DNA of 59,257 nucleotides from Rhodobacter ferrooxidans (GTDB lineage Bacteria; Pseudomonadota; Alphaproteobacteria; Rhodobacterales; Rhodobacteraceae): NCBI RefSeq assembly GCF_000176015.1, contig NZ_ACYY01000019.1, positions 1 to 59,257 of the forward strand, read 5' to 3'. Shown piece by piece: positions 46,385 to 54,366 of this stretch (position 1 is its first letter; each line of letters starts with the position of its first letter). The notes under the pieces were generated by a model. It saw only the letters and a program-made list of their open reading frames with translations, ran no database searches and was not told where the DNA came from. The position numbers and the translations under genes were made by a program.

Positions 46385-47217
46385 AGCCGCGTCAGCATCA
46401 CCCCCGCGACGATCAGCCCGGCGGCAACCGCCTTGCCCCGCGTCATCCGCTCGCCAAATGCCAGCCAGCCGATCAGCACCGCAAACAGGATCGAGGTTTC
46501 CCGCAGCGCCGCCACCACCGCAATCGGCGCGATGGTCATCGCCCAGATCGAGATCGCATAGGCACCGTATGATGCCGCCGAGGCAAAGCCGCCCACCACC
46601 CAAGCCCGTGGCGCAGCAGGCAGAACCGCCCATCCCCGCATCGCCAGCATGCCGCTGGAGAACAGCATCCCATCGACCACGAACACCCAGCCGACATAGG
46701 TGACCGCATCGCCCGACACCCGCGCCCCCAGCCCGTCGATCATGGTGTAAGTCGCCGTCGCCAGTGCCGAGCCCAGCGCGAACGGCAACAACCGTCGGCT
46801 TTCGCCATCCGTGAACACCCCCCGTGCCATCAGCGCGATTCCAAGGCCCAGCACGCCGATGCCTGCGTATTGCATCGGGCTGATCCGGTCGGCCAGAAAC
46901 ACCGCCCCCACCAGCGCCACGACCATCGGCGCCGCCCCGCGGGCAATCGGATAGACCCGGCTCAGGTCGCCGCGGTCATAGGCATAGGTCAGGAACAGCT
47001 TGTAGAAGAAATGCGTGCAGCCCGCGGCAAAGACCCAGGGCCAGACCTCGGCTGCCGGTATGGGCCGCCACAACACCACCGCAAGGCCGATCGGCACCTC
47101 GGCGATCGACAGGATCACCATGCCGCCGACCTTCGAGGTGCCCAGCTTGATCAGCGCGTTCCACAGCGCGTGCAGAAAAGCCGCGGCCAGAACGGCGAAA
47201 AGAACCCCGATGCTCAA
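46381..47217 (-). CDS. DMT-superfamily (EamA-like) transporter
   Basis: Membrane carrier of 278 residues with ten or so hydrophobic helices in two halves (LAAAFLHALWNALIKLGTSK; YKLFLTYAYDRGDLSRVYPIARGAAPMVVALVGAVFLADRIS; IAVVAALRETSILFAVLIGWLAFGERM). The DLSRVYPIARGAAP motif is like that in EamA carriers of unknown specificity. It converges on pcs with overlapping stop codons. Confidence 0.83.
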   Translation of the reverse strand: MSIGVLFAVLAAAFLHALWNALIKLGTSKVGGMVILSIAEVPIGLAVVLWRPIPAAEVWPWVFAAGCTHFFYKLFLTYAYDRGDLSRVYPIARGAAPMVVALVGAVFLADRISPMQYAGIGVLGLGIALMARGVFTDGESRRLLPFALGSALATATYTMIDGLGARVSGDAVTYVGWVFVVDGMLFSSGMLAMRGWAVLPAAPRAWVVGGFASAASYGAYAISIWAMTIAPIAVVAALRETSILFAVLIGWLAFGERMTRGKAVAAGLIVAGVMLTRL

Positions 47218-47273
47218 GACCTGCCCCGCATGCTGCCTTGCGCATCGGTAGCCAGCGGCTCAGGGCCCGGCAA

Positions 47274-47359
47274 GCCTGCGTTGCCGCAGGCCCAAGAATT
47301 TTCGAAAATTCTTGGCAAAATCCTTCAAAGGATTTTGAAGCCGCGGGGGCCGCGGCTTC
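47274..47359 (-). repeat. Array of four abutting inverted repeats downstream of ileS
   Basis: Four dyads lie head to tail over 86 bp with no spacer: (1) 47274-47291, arms GCCTGCG/CGCAGGC, 4-nt loop; (2) 47292-47315, perfect palindrome with 12-nt arm CCAAGAATTTTC; (3) 47316-47337, arms CAAAATCCTT/AAGGATTTTG with 2-nt centre; (4) 47337-47359, arms GAAGCCGCGG/CCGCGGCTTC with GGG centre. The array begins 5 bp past the ileS stop. It is a likely terminator and a probable member of a repeat family. Confidence 0.8.
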
Positions 47360-47364
47360 TGCCT

Positions 47365-50319
47365 TTATCCCAGCGCCTCGTCACAGCGCTTGCAGGTGCC
47401 CGCATGGCCATGGCTGCCAACATCCGGCTTGATCTGCCAGCAGCGCTCGCATTTCGCCCCGTCTGCCAGTTCGAACACCACGCCCACACCCGGCACTTCC
47501 GGCAGGCGGAACGCTTCGGCAGGCTCGGGGTCGGCAGTCAGCACGATGTCCGAGGTGATGCACAGATCGGCAAAATCCACCGACCGCAGCGCCGCCAGCG
47601 TGGCGCCATCCGCCACATGCACCACCGGTGCTGCCTCCAGGCTGGCGCCAATCACCTTGGCCGTGCGCTGCACCTCCAAAGCCGCCGTCACCACCCGCCG
47701 CACCTGCCGGATCGTCGCCCATTTCGCCGCCAGCGCCGGGTCGCGCCAGGCTTCGGGGGTCTCCGGCATGTCCTGCAGATGCACCGACGACGCCTCGCCG
47801 GGGAAACGGCTCAACCAGACATCCTCCATGGTAAACACCAAGACCGGCGCCAGCCAGGTGGTCAGCCGGTGGAACAGGATATCCAGCACCGTCCGCGCCG
47901 CGCGCCTGCGCAAACTGCCCACCGCGTCGCAATACAGCGCATCCTTGCGGATATCGAAATACAGCGCCGACAGGTCGGTGGTGGCAAAGGCGAACACCTT
48001 CTGGAACACCCCCTGGAAGTCATAGGCGGCATAGCCCGCCCGCACCTCGGCATCCAGTTCCGCCAACCTATGCAGCAGCCAACGCTCCAGCTCCGGCATC
48101 GCGGCGGGTTCCACCTTTTCGGCCTCCGAGAAGCCGGCAAGGTTGCCCAGCAGGAACCGCATGGTGTTGCGCAACCGGCGATAGCTGTCGGCGACGCCTT
48201 TCAGTATCTCCTTGCCGATCCGCTGATCGACGGTGAAATCGGCCTGCGCCACCCAAAGCCGCAGGATATCGGCGCCGTATTCCTTGATGATCTCTTCCGG
48301 CCCGATGGTGTTGCCCAGCGATTTGGACATCTTCATGCCCTTCTCGTCCAGCGTGAAGCCATGGGTCAGCACACCGCGATAGGGCGCGCGCCCCTTGGTG
48401 CCGCAGGCTTGCAGCATCGAGGAATGGAACCAGCCGCGATGCTGGTCGGTGCCTTCCAGATAAAGGTCGGCCAGCCCGTCCACCGAGCCATCCGCCCGGT
48501 CGCGCAGCACGAAGGCATGGGTCGATCCGCTATCGAACCACACATCCAGCACGTCGAAGATCTGTTCATAATCCGACGGATTGGCGATGCCGTGCAGCAT
48601 CTTTTCCTTGAATCCTTGCACATACCAGACATCCGCGCCTTCCGCCTCAAACGCCGCAACAATGCGGGCATTCAGATCGGCATTGCGCAAAAGGAAATCG
48701 GGGTCAGTCGGTTTCGCCCCTTTCTTCACGAAACAGGTCAGCGGCACGCCCCAGGCGCGCTGGCGGCTCAGCACCCAGTCGGGCCGCGCTTCGATCATCG
48801 AGTAAAGCCGGTTCCGCCCGGTTTGCGGCGTCCATTGCACCAGTTGATCAATCGAGGTCAGCGCCCGCTGGCGGATGCTGTCACCATAGGTGCCCATGCC
48901 GTCGTCCAGCTTTTTGTCGATGGAAACAAACCACTGCGGCGTGTTTCGGTAGATCAGCGGCGCTTTCGACCGCCAGGAATGCGGGTAGCTGTGCTTCAGC
49001 TTGCCCTTGGCCAGCAGCGCGCCCGCATAGGCCAGTTGCTTGATCACCGAGACGTTGGCCGGGCCTTCCTTGCCCTCGGGCGTCAGGATCGCCTGGCCGC
49101 CGAAGATCGGCAGATCGGCGCGGAAGCTGCCGTCGGGTTCGACGTTATAGGTCATCGGCAGGCGGAACTTCAGGCCCAGCTGATAGTCGTCGTCGCCATG
49201 GCTGGGGGCGGTATGCACAAAGCCGGTGCCGGTATCATCGGTGACATGGTCGCCGGGCAGCAGCGGCACGTCATAATCCCACTCCGCAACGCCACCTTCC
49301 ACACCACGGAACGGATGCGCCAGCAGCACGCCGTCGAAATCATCGGGGCGGCAGTTGATCTCGCGGGTAAAGGCGGTGACCTTGGCCTGCGCCAGCGCCG
49401 CTTCGGCCAGCTTGTCGGCCAGGATCAGCCGTTCGCCCACCTGTGCCGTGGCATTCTCGGCCACGGCATCGACGCGATAGACGCCATAAGCGATACCGGG
49501 GTTGAAGGCCACGGCGCGGTTCTGCGGGATCGTCCAGGGCGTCGTGGTCCAGATCACCACCGAAGTGCCGGGCAGGTAAAGCTGGCGCTGCTCGCCAAAG
49601 AAGGCGTCTTCGTCATCCTCGTAATCGGCGCGGGCAGGCCCCACCGCCACCACCGGAAACCGCACCCAGATGGTGTGCGACGTATGGTCGTGATACTCCA
49701 CCTCGGCCTCGGCCAGGGCGGTCTTTTCCACGCAGGACCACATCACCGGCTTGCTGCCCTGATACAGCGTGCCGTTCATCAGGAACTTCATGAACTCGTC
49801 CGCGATCACCGCTTCGGAGTGGAAATCCATGGTGCGGTAGGGGTCGGCCCAGTTGCCGGTGACGCCCAGCCGCTTGAATTCCGCACGCTGGATGTCGATC
49901 CAGCCGGTGGCGAAGGCGCGGCACTCCTGACGGAAGGCGACGATATCCACGTCATCCTTGTTCAACCCCTTGGCGCGGTATTGCTCCTCGATCTTCCACT
50001 CGATCGGCAGGCCGTGGCAATCCCAACCCGGCACATAGCGCGCATCGCGGCCCATCATCTGCTGCGAGCGCACCACCATATCCTTCAGCACCTTGTTCAG
50101 CGCGTGGCCGATGTGCAAATGACCGTTGGCATAGGGCGGGCCGTCATGCAGGGTAAAGGGCACGCGGTTGCCCGCCTTTTCCCGCAGCCGGTCATAGACG
50201 CCGATCTTCTCCCAATGCGCCAGCCAGTCCGGCTCGCGCTGCGGCAGGCCCGCGCGCATCGGAAATTCGGTTTCCGGCAGAAAGACGGTATCCTTGTAGT
50301 CGGGCATATCGGCGCACAT
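47365..50319 (-). CDS. ileS: Isoleucyl-tRNA synthetase
   Basis: Class I aminoacyl-tRNA synthetase of 984 residues. HIGH motif is in PPYANGHLHIGHAL, the KMSKS motif in KGMKMSKSLGN, the editing domain has TTPWTIPQNRAVAFNP and DDTGTGFVHTAPSHGDDD, and the C-terminus holds a zinc knuckle CERCWQIKP ... CKRCDEAL. ATG 50319 follows AAGGACC; a TTG at 50340 is an alternative. It is complete and ends at the hairpin array. Confidence 0.97.
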   Translation of the reverse strand: MCADMPDYKDTVFLPETEFPMRAGLPQREPDWLAHWEKIGVYDRLREKAGNRVPFTLHDGPPYANGHLHIGHALNKVLKDMVVRSQQMMGRDARYVPGWDCHGLPIEWKIEEQYRAKGLNKDDVDIVAFRQECRAFATGWIDIQRAEFKRLGVTGNWADPYRTMDFHSEAVIADEFMKFLMNGTLYQGSKPVMWSCVEKTALAEAEVEYHDHTSHTIWVRFPVVAVGPARADYEDDEDAFFGEQRQLYLPGTSVVIWTTTPWTIPQNRAVAFNPGIAYGVYRVDAVAENATAQVGERLILADKLAEAALAQAKVTAFTREINCRPDDFDGVLLAHPFRGVEGGVAEWDYDVPLLPGDHVTDDTGTGFVHTAPSHGDDDYQLGLKFRLPMTYNVEPDGSFRADLPIFGGQAILTPEGKEGPANVSVIKQLAYAGALLAKGKLKHSYPHSWRSKAPLIYRNTPQWFVSIDKKLDDGMGTYGDSIRQRALTSIDQLVQWTPQTGRNRLYSMIEARPDWVLSRQRAWGVPLTCFVKKGAKPTDPDFLLRNADLNARIVAAFEAEGADVWYVQGFKEKMLHGIANPSDYEQIFDVLDVWFDSGSTHAFVLRDRADGSVDGLADLYLEGTDQHRGWFHSSMLQACGTKGRAPYRGVLTHGFTLDEKGMKMSKSLGNTIGPEEIIKEYGADILRLWVAQADFTVDQRIGKEILKGVADSYRRLRNTMRFLLGNLAGFSEAEKVEPAAMPELERWLLHRLAELDAEVRAGYAAYDFQGVFQKVFAFATTDLSALYFDIRKDALYCDAVGSLRRRAARTVLDILFHRLTTWLAPVLVFTMEDVWLSRFPGEASSVHLQDMPETPEAWRDPALAAKWATIRQVRRVVTAALEVQRTAKVIGASLEAAPVVHVADGATLAALRSVDFADLCITSDIVLTADPEPAEAFRLPEVPGVGVVFELADGAKCERCWQIKPDVGSHGHAGTCKRCDEALG

Positions 50320-50386
50320 CAGCGGCGGTCCTTGCAACAAATCCTGAAATAACGGCGCCTTGGCACCGCGGGCATGGGGTCACGGT

Positions 50387-50415
50387 CCCGGCGGCTGAAG
50401 GCTCAGACCGCCGGG
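50387..50415. other. Hairpin in the ileS leader region
   Basis: Perfect 8-bp arms CCCGGCGG / CCGCCGGG around 13 nt in the 223-bp divergent gap between ileS and the globin gene. It could be a leader structure of ileS. It lacks T-box features. No clear promoter was found in this gap. Confidence 0.3.
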
Positions 50416-50542
50416 CCGATAATTCGCTGAACGGGGACGAATTCCTGCATGGGCGGCCTTATAGCCCGGCACCTTGCCATGGTCCAGTGCCGCCCCTTGC
50501 ACCCCGCGTTGATGCGGCACACAGTGGGTCAAAGGAGCCGCC

Positions 50543-50950
50543 ATGACCGCCTTCCCGCCGCGTTTCTTCGTCACCGCAAGCCAGATCGACACCGTGGTGG
50601 CGGCGTTCTATGCACAGGTGCGCAAAGAACCCACCCTCGGCCCGGTGTTCGCCGCCCATGTGCAGGACTGGCCGACGCACGAGGCCAAGATCGGCCGGTT
50701 CTGGCGCAACGCCATCCTGCGCGAAGGCAGCTACGACGGCAGCCCGATGCAGGCGCACCGCGAGGCCATGGACGTGCTGCCCGAACATTTCCCGATCTGG
50801 CTGGCGCTGTTCGATGCCACCGCAGCGGCGCATCTTCCCCCCGAAGCCGCAGCCGCCTGGTCGGCCACCGCCCACCGCATCGGCCGCGCACTGGCCATGG
50901 GCGTGCAAGACGCCCGCCGCTGCCCGTTTGCGGTGCCGAAACTGGGTTAG
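50543..50950 (+). CDS. Group III truncated haemoglobin
   Basis: Small haem protein of 135 residues. It aligns by eye with group III (P-type) truncated globins: FPPRFFVTASQIDTVVAAFYAQVRKEPTLGPVF (helices A-B with B10 Tyr), IGRFWRNAILREGSYDGSPMQAHREA and LPEHFPIWLALFDATAA, which contains the proximal His (HF-x2-W). Group III members are linked to nitric oxide, oxygen or redox chemistry. It stands alone, convergent with the DUF697 gene (4-bp overlap at the stops). Confidence 0.88.
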   Translation: MTAFPPRFFVTASQIDTVVAAFYAQVRKEPTLGPVFAAHVQDWPTHEAKIGRFWRNAILREGSYDGSPMQAHREAMDVLPEHFPIWLALFDATAAAHLPPEAAAAWSATAHRIGRALAMGVQDARRCPFAVPKLG

Positions 50951-51981
50951 GCCTGACCGCCGGTCTCCTCGGGCGCCGCACGGCTGCCGAACAGCCCGGC
51001 CAGGGCGCGGCTGACCAGGTTGGTCACCTTGGGCCGCGGCAGGGCGACGAACGGCATCGGTCGGCACAGCTCCATCGCCGCCAGCCCGACCCGCGCGGTC
51101 AGGGCGCCGTTCACCACGCCCTCGCCAAAGCGGCGCGACACCTTGGACAGCATGCCGCCACCCGCGACCGAGCCGATCATGTCATCGGTCAGCGCCACGG
51201 CGCCAGTGGCGATCAGATAGGTGAACACCCGTTTCAGCAGCCGCCACGAGCCGAAAGACCCGGCGCGGCCGCCGTAAATCTCGGCGATGCGGCGGATCAT
51301 CCGCAGGTTGGCCACCAAGGCCATCGCCACATCGGCCAGCGCCAGCGGCACCAGTGCGGTCACCGTCGCCACCTGCCGTGCGGCCAGTTCGATCTCGCGC
51401 CGCGCCGCCTGATCCAGATTGCCCAGCAGTTCGGTTTCGGCAAGGTTCAGCAGGCCATCGGCGTCGAACACCTCGGCCCGCCGCTCGCCCAGCCGGGTCA
51501 GGCCCCAGCGCAGGTCGGGGCGGCTGGCGTAAAGCTTCTCCAGCCCCGCCACCACGCCGCGGGCCTGTGCCAGATCGGCAACCTCATGCGCCGCCTCGGC
51601 CTCGGCGCGCAGCTTGTCCAGCCGGCCCAGCCGCAGGAAGGCGGTAAACTCGCGCAGCACCATCACCAGCGCCAGCGCCCCCGCCAGCGACAGCAGCACC
51701 AGGGCGATGCTGCCCAGCACGGCGTTGCGCGTCAAAAGCCCGGTGATGAAATCCCAGGCCGCCACCGACAAAACGAAGCTGAACAGCGCGCCGAACACCC
51801 AGCCCGCCAGCCGGGTCAGCGGCGAGGCCCGGCGCAGGGCGATATTGGCCGCGGCCTGCATCGCCCGCCCCTCGGCCAGCGCCTCGGGCGAGCCATCGGG
51901 CACCGGCGGGGCGGCGGAGGGGTCGGCCTCGCCTTCCAGATCGAACAGCCGGGGTTTGCGCGGCGGCGGCATCTCGTTCAC
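50947..51981 (-). CDS. TIGR01620/DUF697 family inner-membrane protein (YcjF-like)
   Basis: The 344-residue protein has a Pro/acidic N-terminus, two transmembrane helices (about 65-105: RLAGWVFGALFSFVLSVAAWDF; SIALVLLSLAGALALVMVL), and a DUF697 C-terminal part (EIELAARQVATVTALVPLALADVAMALVANLRMIRRIAEIYGGRAG). It matches YcjF of enterobacteria, which is partnered by the GTPase-like YcjX. The GTG start at 51981 overlaps the ycjX-like stop (GTGA). Confidence 0.85.
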   Translation of the reverse strand: MNEMPPPRKPRLFDLEGEADPSAAPPVPDGSPEALAEGRAMQAAANIALRRASPLTRLAGWVFGALFSFVLSVAAWDFITGLLTRNAVLGSIALVLLSLAGALALVMVLREFTAFLRLGRLDKLRAEAEAAHEVADLAQARGVVAGLEKLYASRPDLRWGLTRLGERRAEVFDADGLLNLAETELLGNLDQAARREIELAARQVATVTALVPLALADVAMALVANLRMIRRIAEIYGGRAGSFGSWRLLKRVFTYLIATGAVALTDDMIGSVAGGGMLSKVSRRFGEGVVNGALTARVGLAAMELCRPMPFVALPRPKVTNLVSRALAGLFGSRAAPEETGGQA

Positions 51982-53393
51982 AACCGGTCTCCGATCAGAA
52001 ATTCGGCCGCCCGGTCCAGCCGGATATGCGGCGGCCCCTCGCCGGGGCGCAGGTTCAGCCGCGAGGGCGCGAAACTCATCAGCGAGAATTCGGAATCCAG
52101 CCAGCGTTCGGCGCCTTCGCGGGCGGGCGACAGCAGCCGCGCGGGGTCGGAGGGCAACTCACCCGGATACATCGCCGCCTGCTTGCCGGTGGACAAAAGC
52201 CGCCCGCGCACGCAATCCAGCGCGTCGCCGTTGCGGCCCACGGTTTCCTCGACCGTGGCGCGCAACGACGACAGCGACATCGCCGCCACTTCGGCCCCGG
52301 CAAAGGCGGCGCGGTCGCGGGCCTCGCGGGTCATCGCCTGCATGATCCCGGTCAGCGCGCCATGCTGGGTGTGATGCAGGTGGTCGGCCTTGGTGGCGGC
52401 AAACAGGATCTTTTCCACCCGCTTGCCCAGCAACAGCTTGCTCAGGAAACCGTTGGAGCCGGGGCGGAAGGCGGTCAATATCTCGGCCATGGTGCGGCGC
52501 AGGTCTTCCAACGCCTGCGGGCCGGAATGGATGGCCCCCAGCGCATCCACCAGCACCACCTGCCGGTCGATACGGGAAAAATGGTTGCGGAAGAATGGCT
52601 TGACCACCTTGGACTTGTAGCCCTCGTAGCGCCGCTCCATCTCCTGCCACAGGCTGGTGCGGCTGGCCTCGGACGGGCGGGGCAAGGGCGCAAAGGTCAG
52701 CACCGGCGAGCCTGCAAGATCGCCCGGCAGCAAAAACCGCCCCGGCGTGCAGTCCGACCAGCCCGCCGCCCGCGCCGCCGCAAGGTAGGCGGTGAACCGC
52801 GCCGCCAGCGCCTGCGCCCGCATCTCGTCCAGCGGCAGGGAACCATCCTCGGCGCGGGCGACGGCCATGAACTCCTTGGCCTCGGGGCGCTTGTCCAGCC
52901 GCGCCAGCGTATCCTCCGACCAGTCGGCATAGCTTTTGTCCAGCAGCGCCAGGTCCAGGAGCCACTCGCCCGGATAGTCGATCACATCCAGATGCAGCGT
53001 GCGCGGGCCGCGAAAGCCGCCCAGCCAGCCCGCCTGCTGCACCCGGAACGACAGCCGCAATTCCGACACCGCGCGGGTCGAGGCAGGCCAGCGCGGGTCG
53101 TCGCCGGTCAGCGCCGCCAGATGGCCCTCGTAATCAAAGCGCGGCAGGGTGACGTCGGGCTGCGGTTGCAGGAACACCGTCTCGATCCGGCCCTCGGCAG
53201 CGGCGCGCAGTTGCGGCATCCTTCCCCGGTCCAGCAGGTTGGCCACCAGCCCGGTGATGAACACGGTCTTGCCCGCGCGGCTGAGACCGGTAACCCCCAG
53301 CCGGATCACCGGTTCAAGGTAAGCCTCGGACACCGAAGCCAGCGCCCCTTCGACGCCGCGGTTCAATCCATCGGTCAGTTTGCCAAGAACCAC
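51978..53393 (-). CDS. YcjX-like P-loop protein (DUF463)
   Basis: The 471-residue protein has a Walker A loop in GVTGLSRAGKTVFITGLVANLL (about 34-55), LHLDVIDYPGEWLLDLALLD as the Walker B/switch area, and FAATKADHLHHTQH as the guanine-specificity-like TKAD motif. YcjX family proteins are nucleotide-binding stress proteins paired with YcjF. GTG 53393 with AAGGGG before it is preferred over a longer upstream frame without similarity. Confidence 0.87.
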   Translation of the reverse strand: MVLGKLTDGLNRGVEGALASVSEAYLEPVIRLGVTGLSRAGKTVFITGLVANLLDRGRMPQLRAAAEGRIETVFLQPQPDVTLPRFDYEGHLAALTGDDPRWPASTRAVSELRLSFRVQQAGWLGGFRGPRTLHLDVIDYPGEWLLDLALLDKSYADWSEDTLARLDKRPEAKEFMAVARAEDGSLPLDEMRAQALAARFTAYLAAARAAGWSDCTPGRFLLPGDLAGSPVLTFAPLPRPSEASRTSLWQEMERRYEGYKSKVVKPFFRNHFSRIDRQVVLVDALGAIHSGPQALEDLRRTMAEILTAFRPGSNGFLSKLLLGKRVEKILFAATKADHLHHTQHGALTGIMQAMTREARDRAAFAGAEVAAMSLSSLRATVEETVGRNGDALDCVRGRLLSTGKQAAMYPGELPSDPARLLSPAREGAERWLDSEFSLMSFAPSRLNLRPGEGPPHIRLDRAAEFLIGDRL

Positions 53394-53885
53394 GCTTCGC
53401 CCCTTGCTGCTTCCCCCATGGGGATGCGGCCCCAAGATAGGCATCCGCGCGGGCCAAGGGTAGGGGAAAAGGACGCCAAAGGGGTGTGGCATTGGCGACC
53501 TTGTGCGCTGCGCGATCCCGAGCAACCCCGCAAGCAGGTTTCAAGAAGGTCGCCAAAGGTAAAAGGTATATTTTCCTTTAATCGAATCGATTCGCGTGGC
53601 ACCTTGGGTTTCGTAAGTTGGTGAGTATGTCCCGACGGTACGAGTTTCCATTTTTTGTTTTCAAGGTCGGTTAGCGGCGTGAGCAGTGGTCTGATGACCA
53701 ACGCCAGCCTTGGTACGAGCAATCGTTCCAGGGGTCGCTGGTTTCCGGTCTTCTATGGAATGAACACGGCAATGGATTGGCGGACGCTCACACGCAGAAC
53801 GGAACCAGCGCATTTCAGCCCAGGTTCCGGTTCGGCCGCAAGCACACGTCATGGTTGCATCGCATATCCCCAAATGCCGGAGAAG
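53394..53885. promoter_or_regulatory. AT-richer non-coding region with inverted repeats upstream of the lipoprotein gene
   Basis: The 492-bp stretch has clearly lower GC than its neighbours and no convincing gene. It contains an 11-bp inverted repeat TTGGCGACCTT (53492-53502) / AAGGTCGCCAA (53546-53556), a 12-bp palindrome CGAATCGATTCG (53583-53594), and a dyad AAAGG...CCTTT around TATATTTT at about 53560-53578. These are candidate operator and promoter sites for ycjX (minus) and the lipoprotein/protease pair (plus). The right half (53640-53880) shows nothing recognisable. Confidence 0.45.
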
Positions 53886-54272
53886 ATGCGTTGCGCACGC
53901 CTGATACCCCGGGTGGTGTTGTTCATGGCGGCAATCGTTACAGCACAGATGGTCGCAGCTTGCACCGATCAGGCCACGGGTGAGGCAACCGGCATCTCTT
54001 TGACCCCGAAGGAGCAAGATATGGCGTCGGCACCGATTCCGGCAAATTCCACGCTGGACCAGATTTCCATTACCGGGGTTCGGCTGACCAAGGGCAATGC
54101 CGTAAACTGCCCGCAGATCCGTGATGATGCCGGCGACATTCATCCGGTTTCCTATCTTTCGCCCGCCGTGGCGATCGGCGCTCGGGTCGCCGTAAGCGGC
54201 CATTACGGCATTTCCACAAGCTGCACAGGCCGGGTGCTTGTGGTCGAAAGCGAACAGCGTGTCGAGGAATGA
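53886..54272 (+). CDS. Predicted lipoprotein upstream of the S8 protease
   Basis: The 128-residue protein has a basic N-terminus (MRCARLIPR), hydrophobic core (VVLFMAAIVTA) and lipobox MVAAC with C26 as the lipidation site. The mature part (ISITGVRLTKGNAVNCPQIRDDAGDIHPVSYLSPAVAIGARVAVSGHYGISTSCTGRVLVVES) has the look of a small beta-barrel (OB-like) with two cysteines that may pair. No named family assigned. In-frame ATGs at 53655 and 53874 are possible but lack a ribosome site; 53886 has GGAG 3 nt away. It lies 94 bp before the protease gene; an inhibitor or chaperone role is speculation. Confidence 0.6.
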   Translation: MRCARLIPRVVLFMAAIVTAQMVAACTDQATGEATGISLTPKEQDMASAPIPANSTLDQISITGVRLTKGNAVNCPQIRDDAGDIHPVSYLSPAVAIGARVAVSGHYGISTSCTGRVLVVESEQRVEE

Positions 54273-54366
54273 AACGCGCAAGCACACTCGTCGTCGAAAT
54301 CGACCGGATTGCTGACTGATCGTGCAGCGCTGGCCGAAAACATTTTAAAAACAGAAGGATATTGAC

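Noticed and set aside
46870-50352. Long plus-strand open frame opposite ileS and the DMT gene
   Set aside because: His/Arg/Gln-rich composition typical of antisense frames in GC-rich genes; ileS on the other strand has all motifs.
50320-50542. T-box or other tRNA-sensing leader before ileS
   Set aside because: Only one GC hairpin is visible; there is no T-box sequence or antiterminator pair.
53655-53885. N-terminal extension of the lipoprotein gene
   Set aside because: The extension is low-complexity Arg/Ser sequence and would bury the signal peptide and lipobox.
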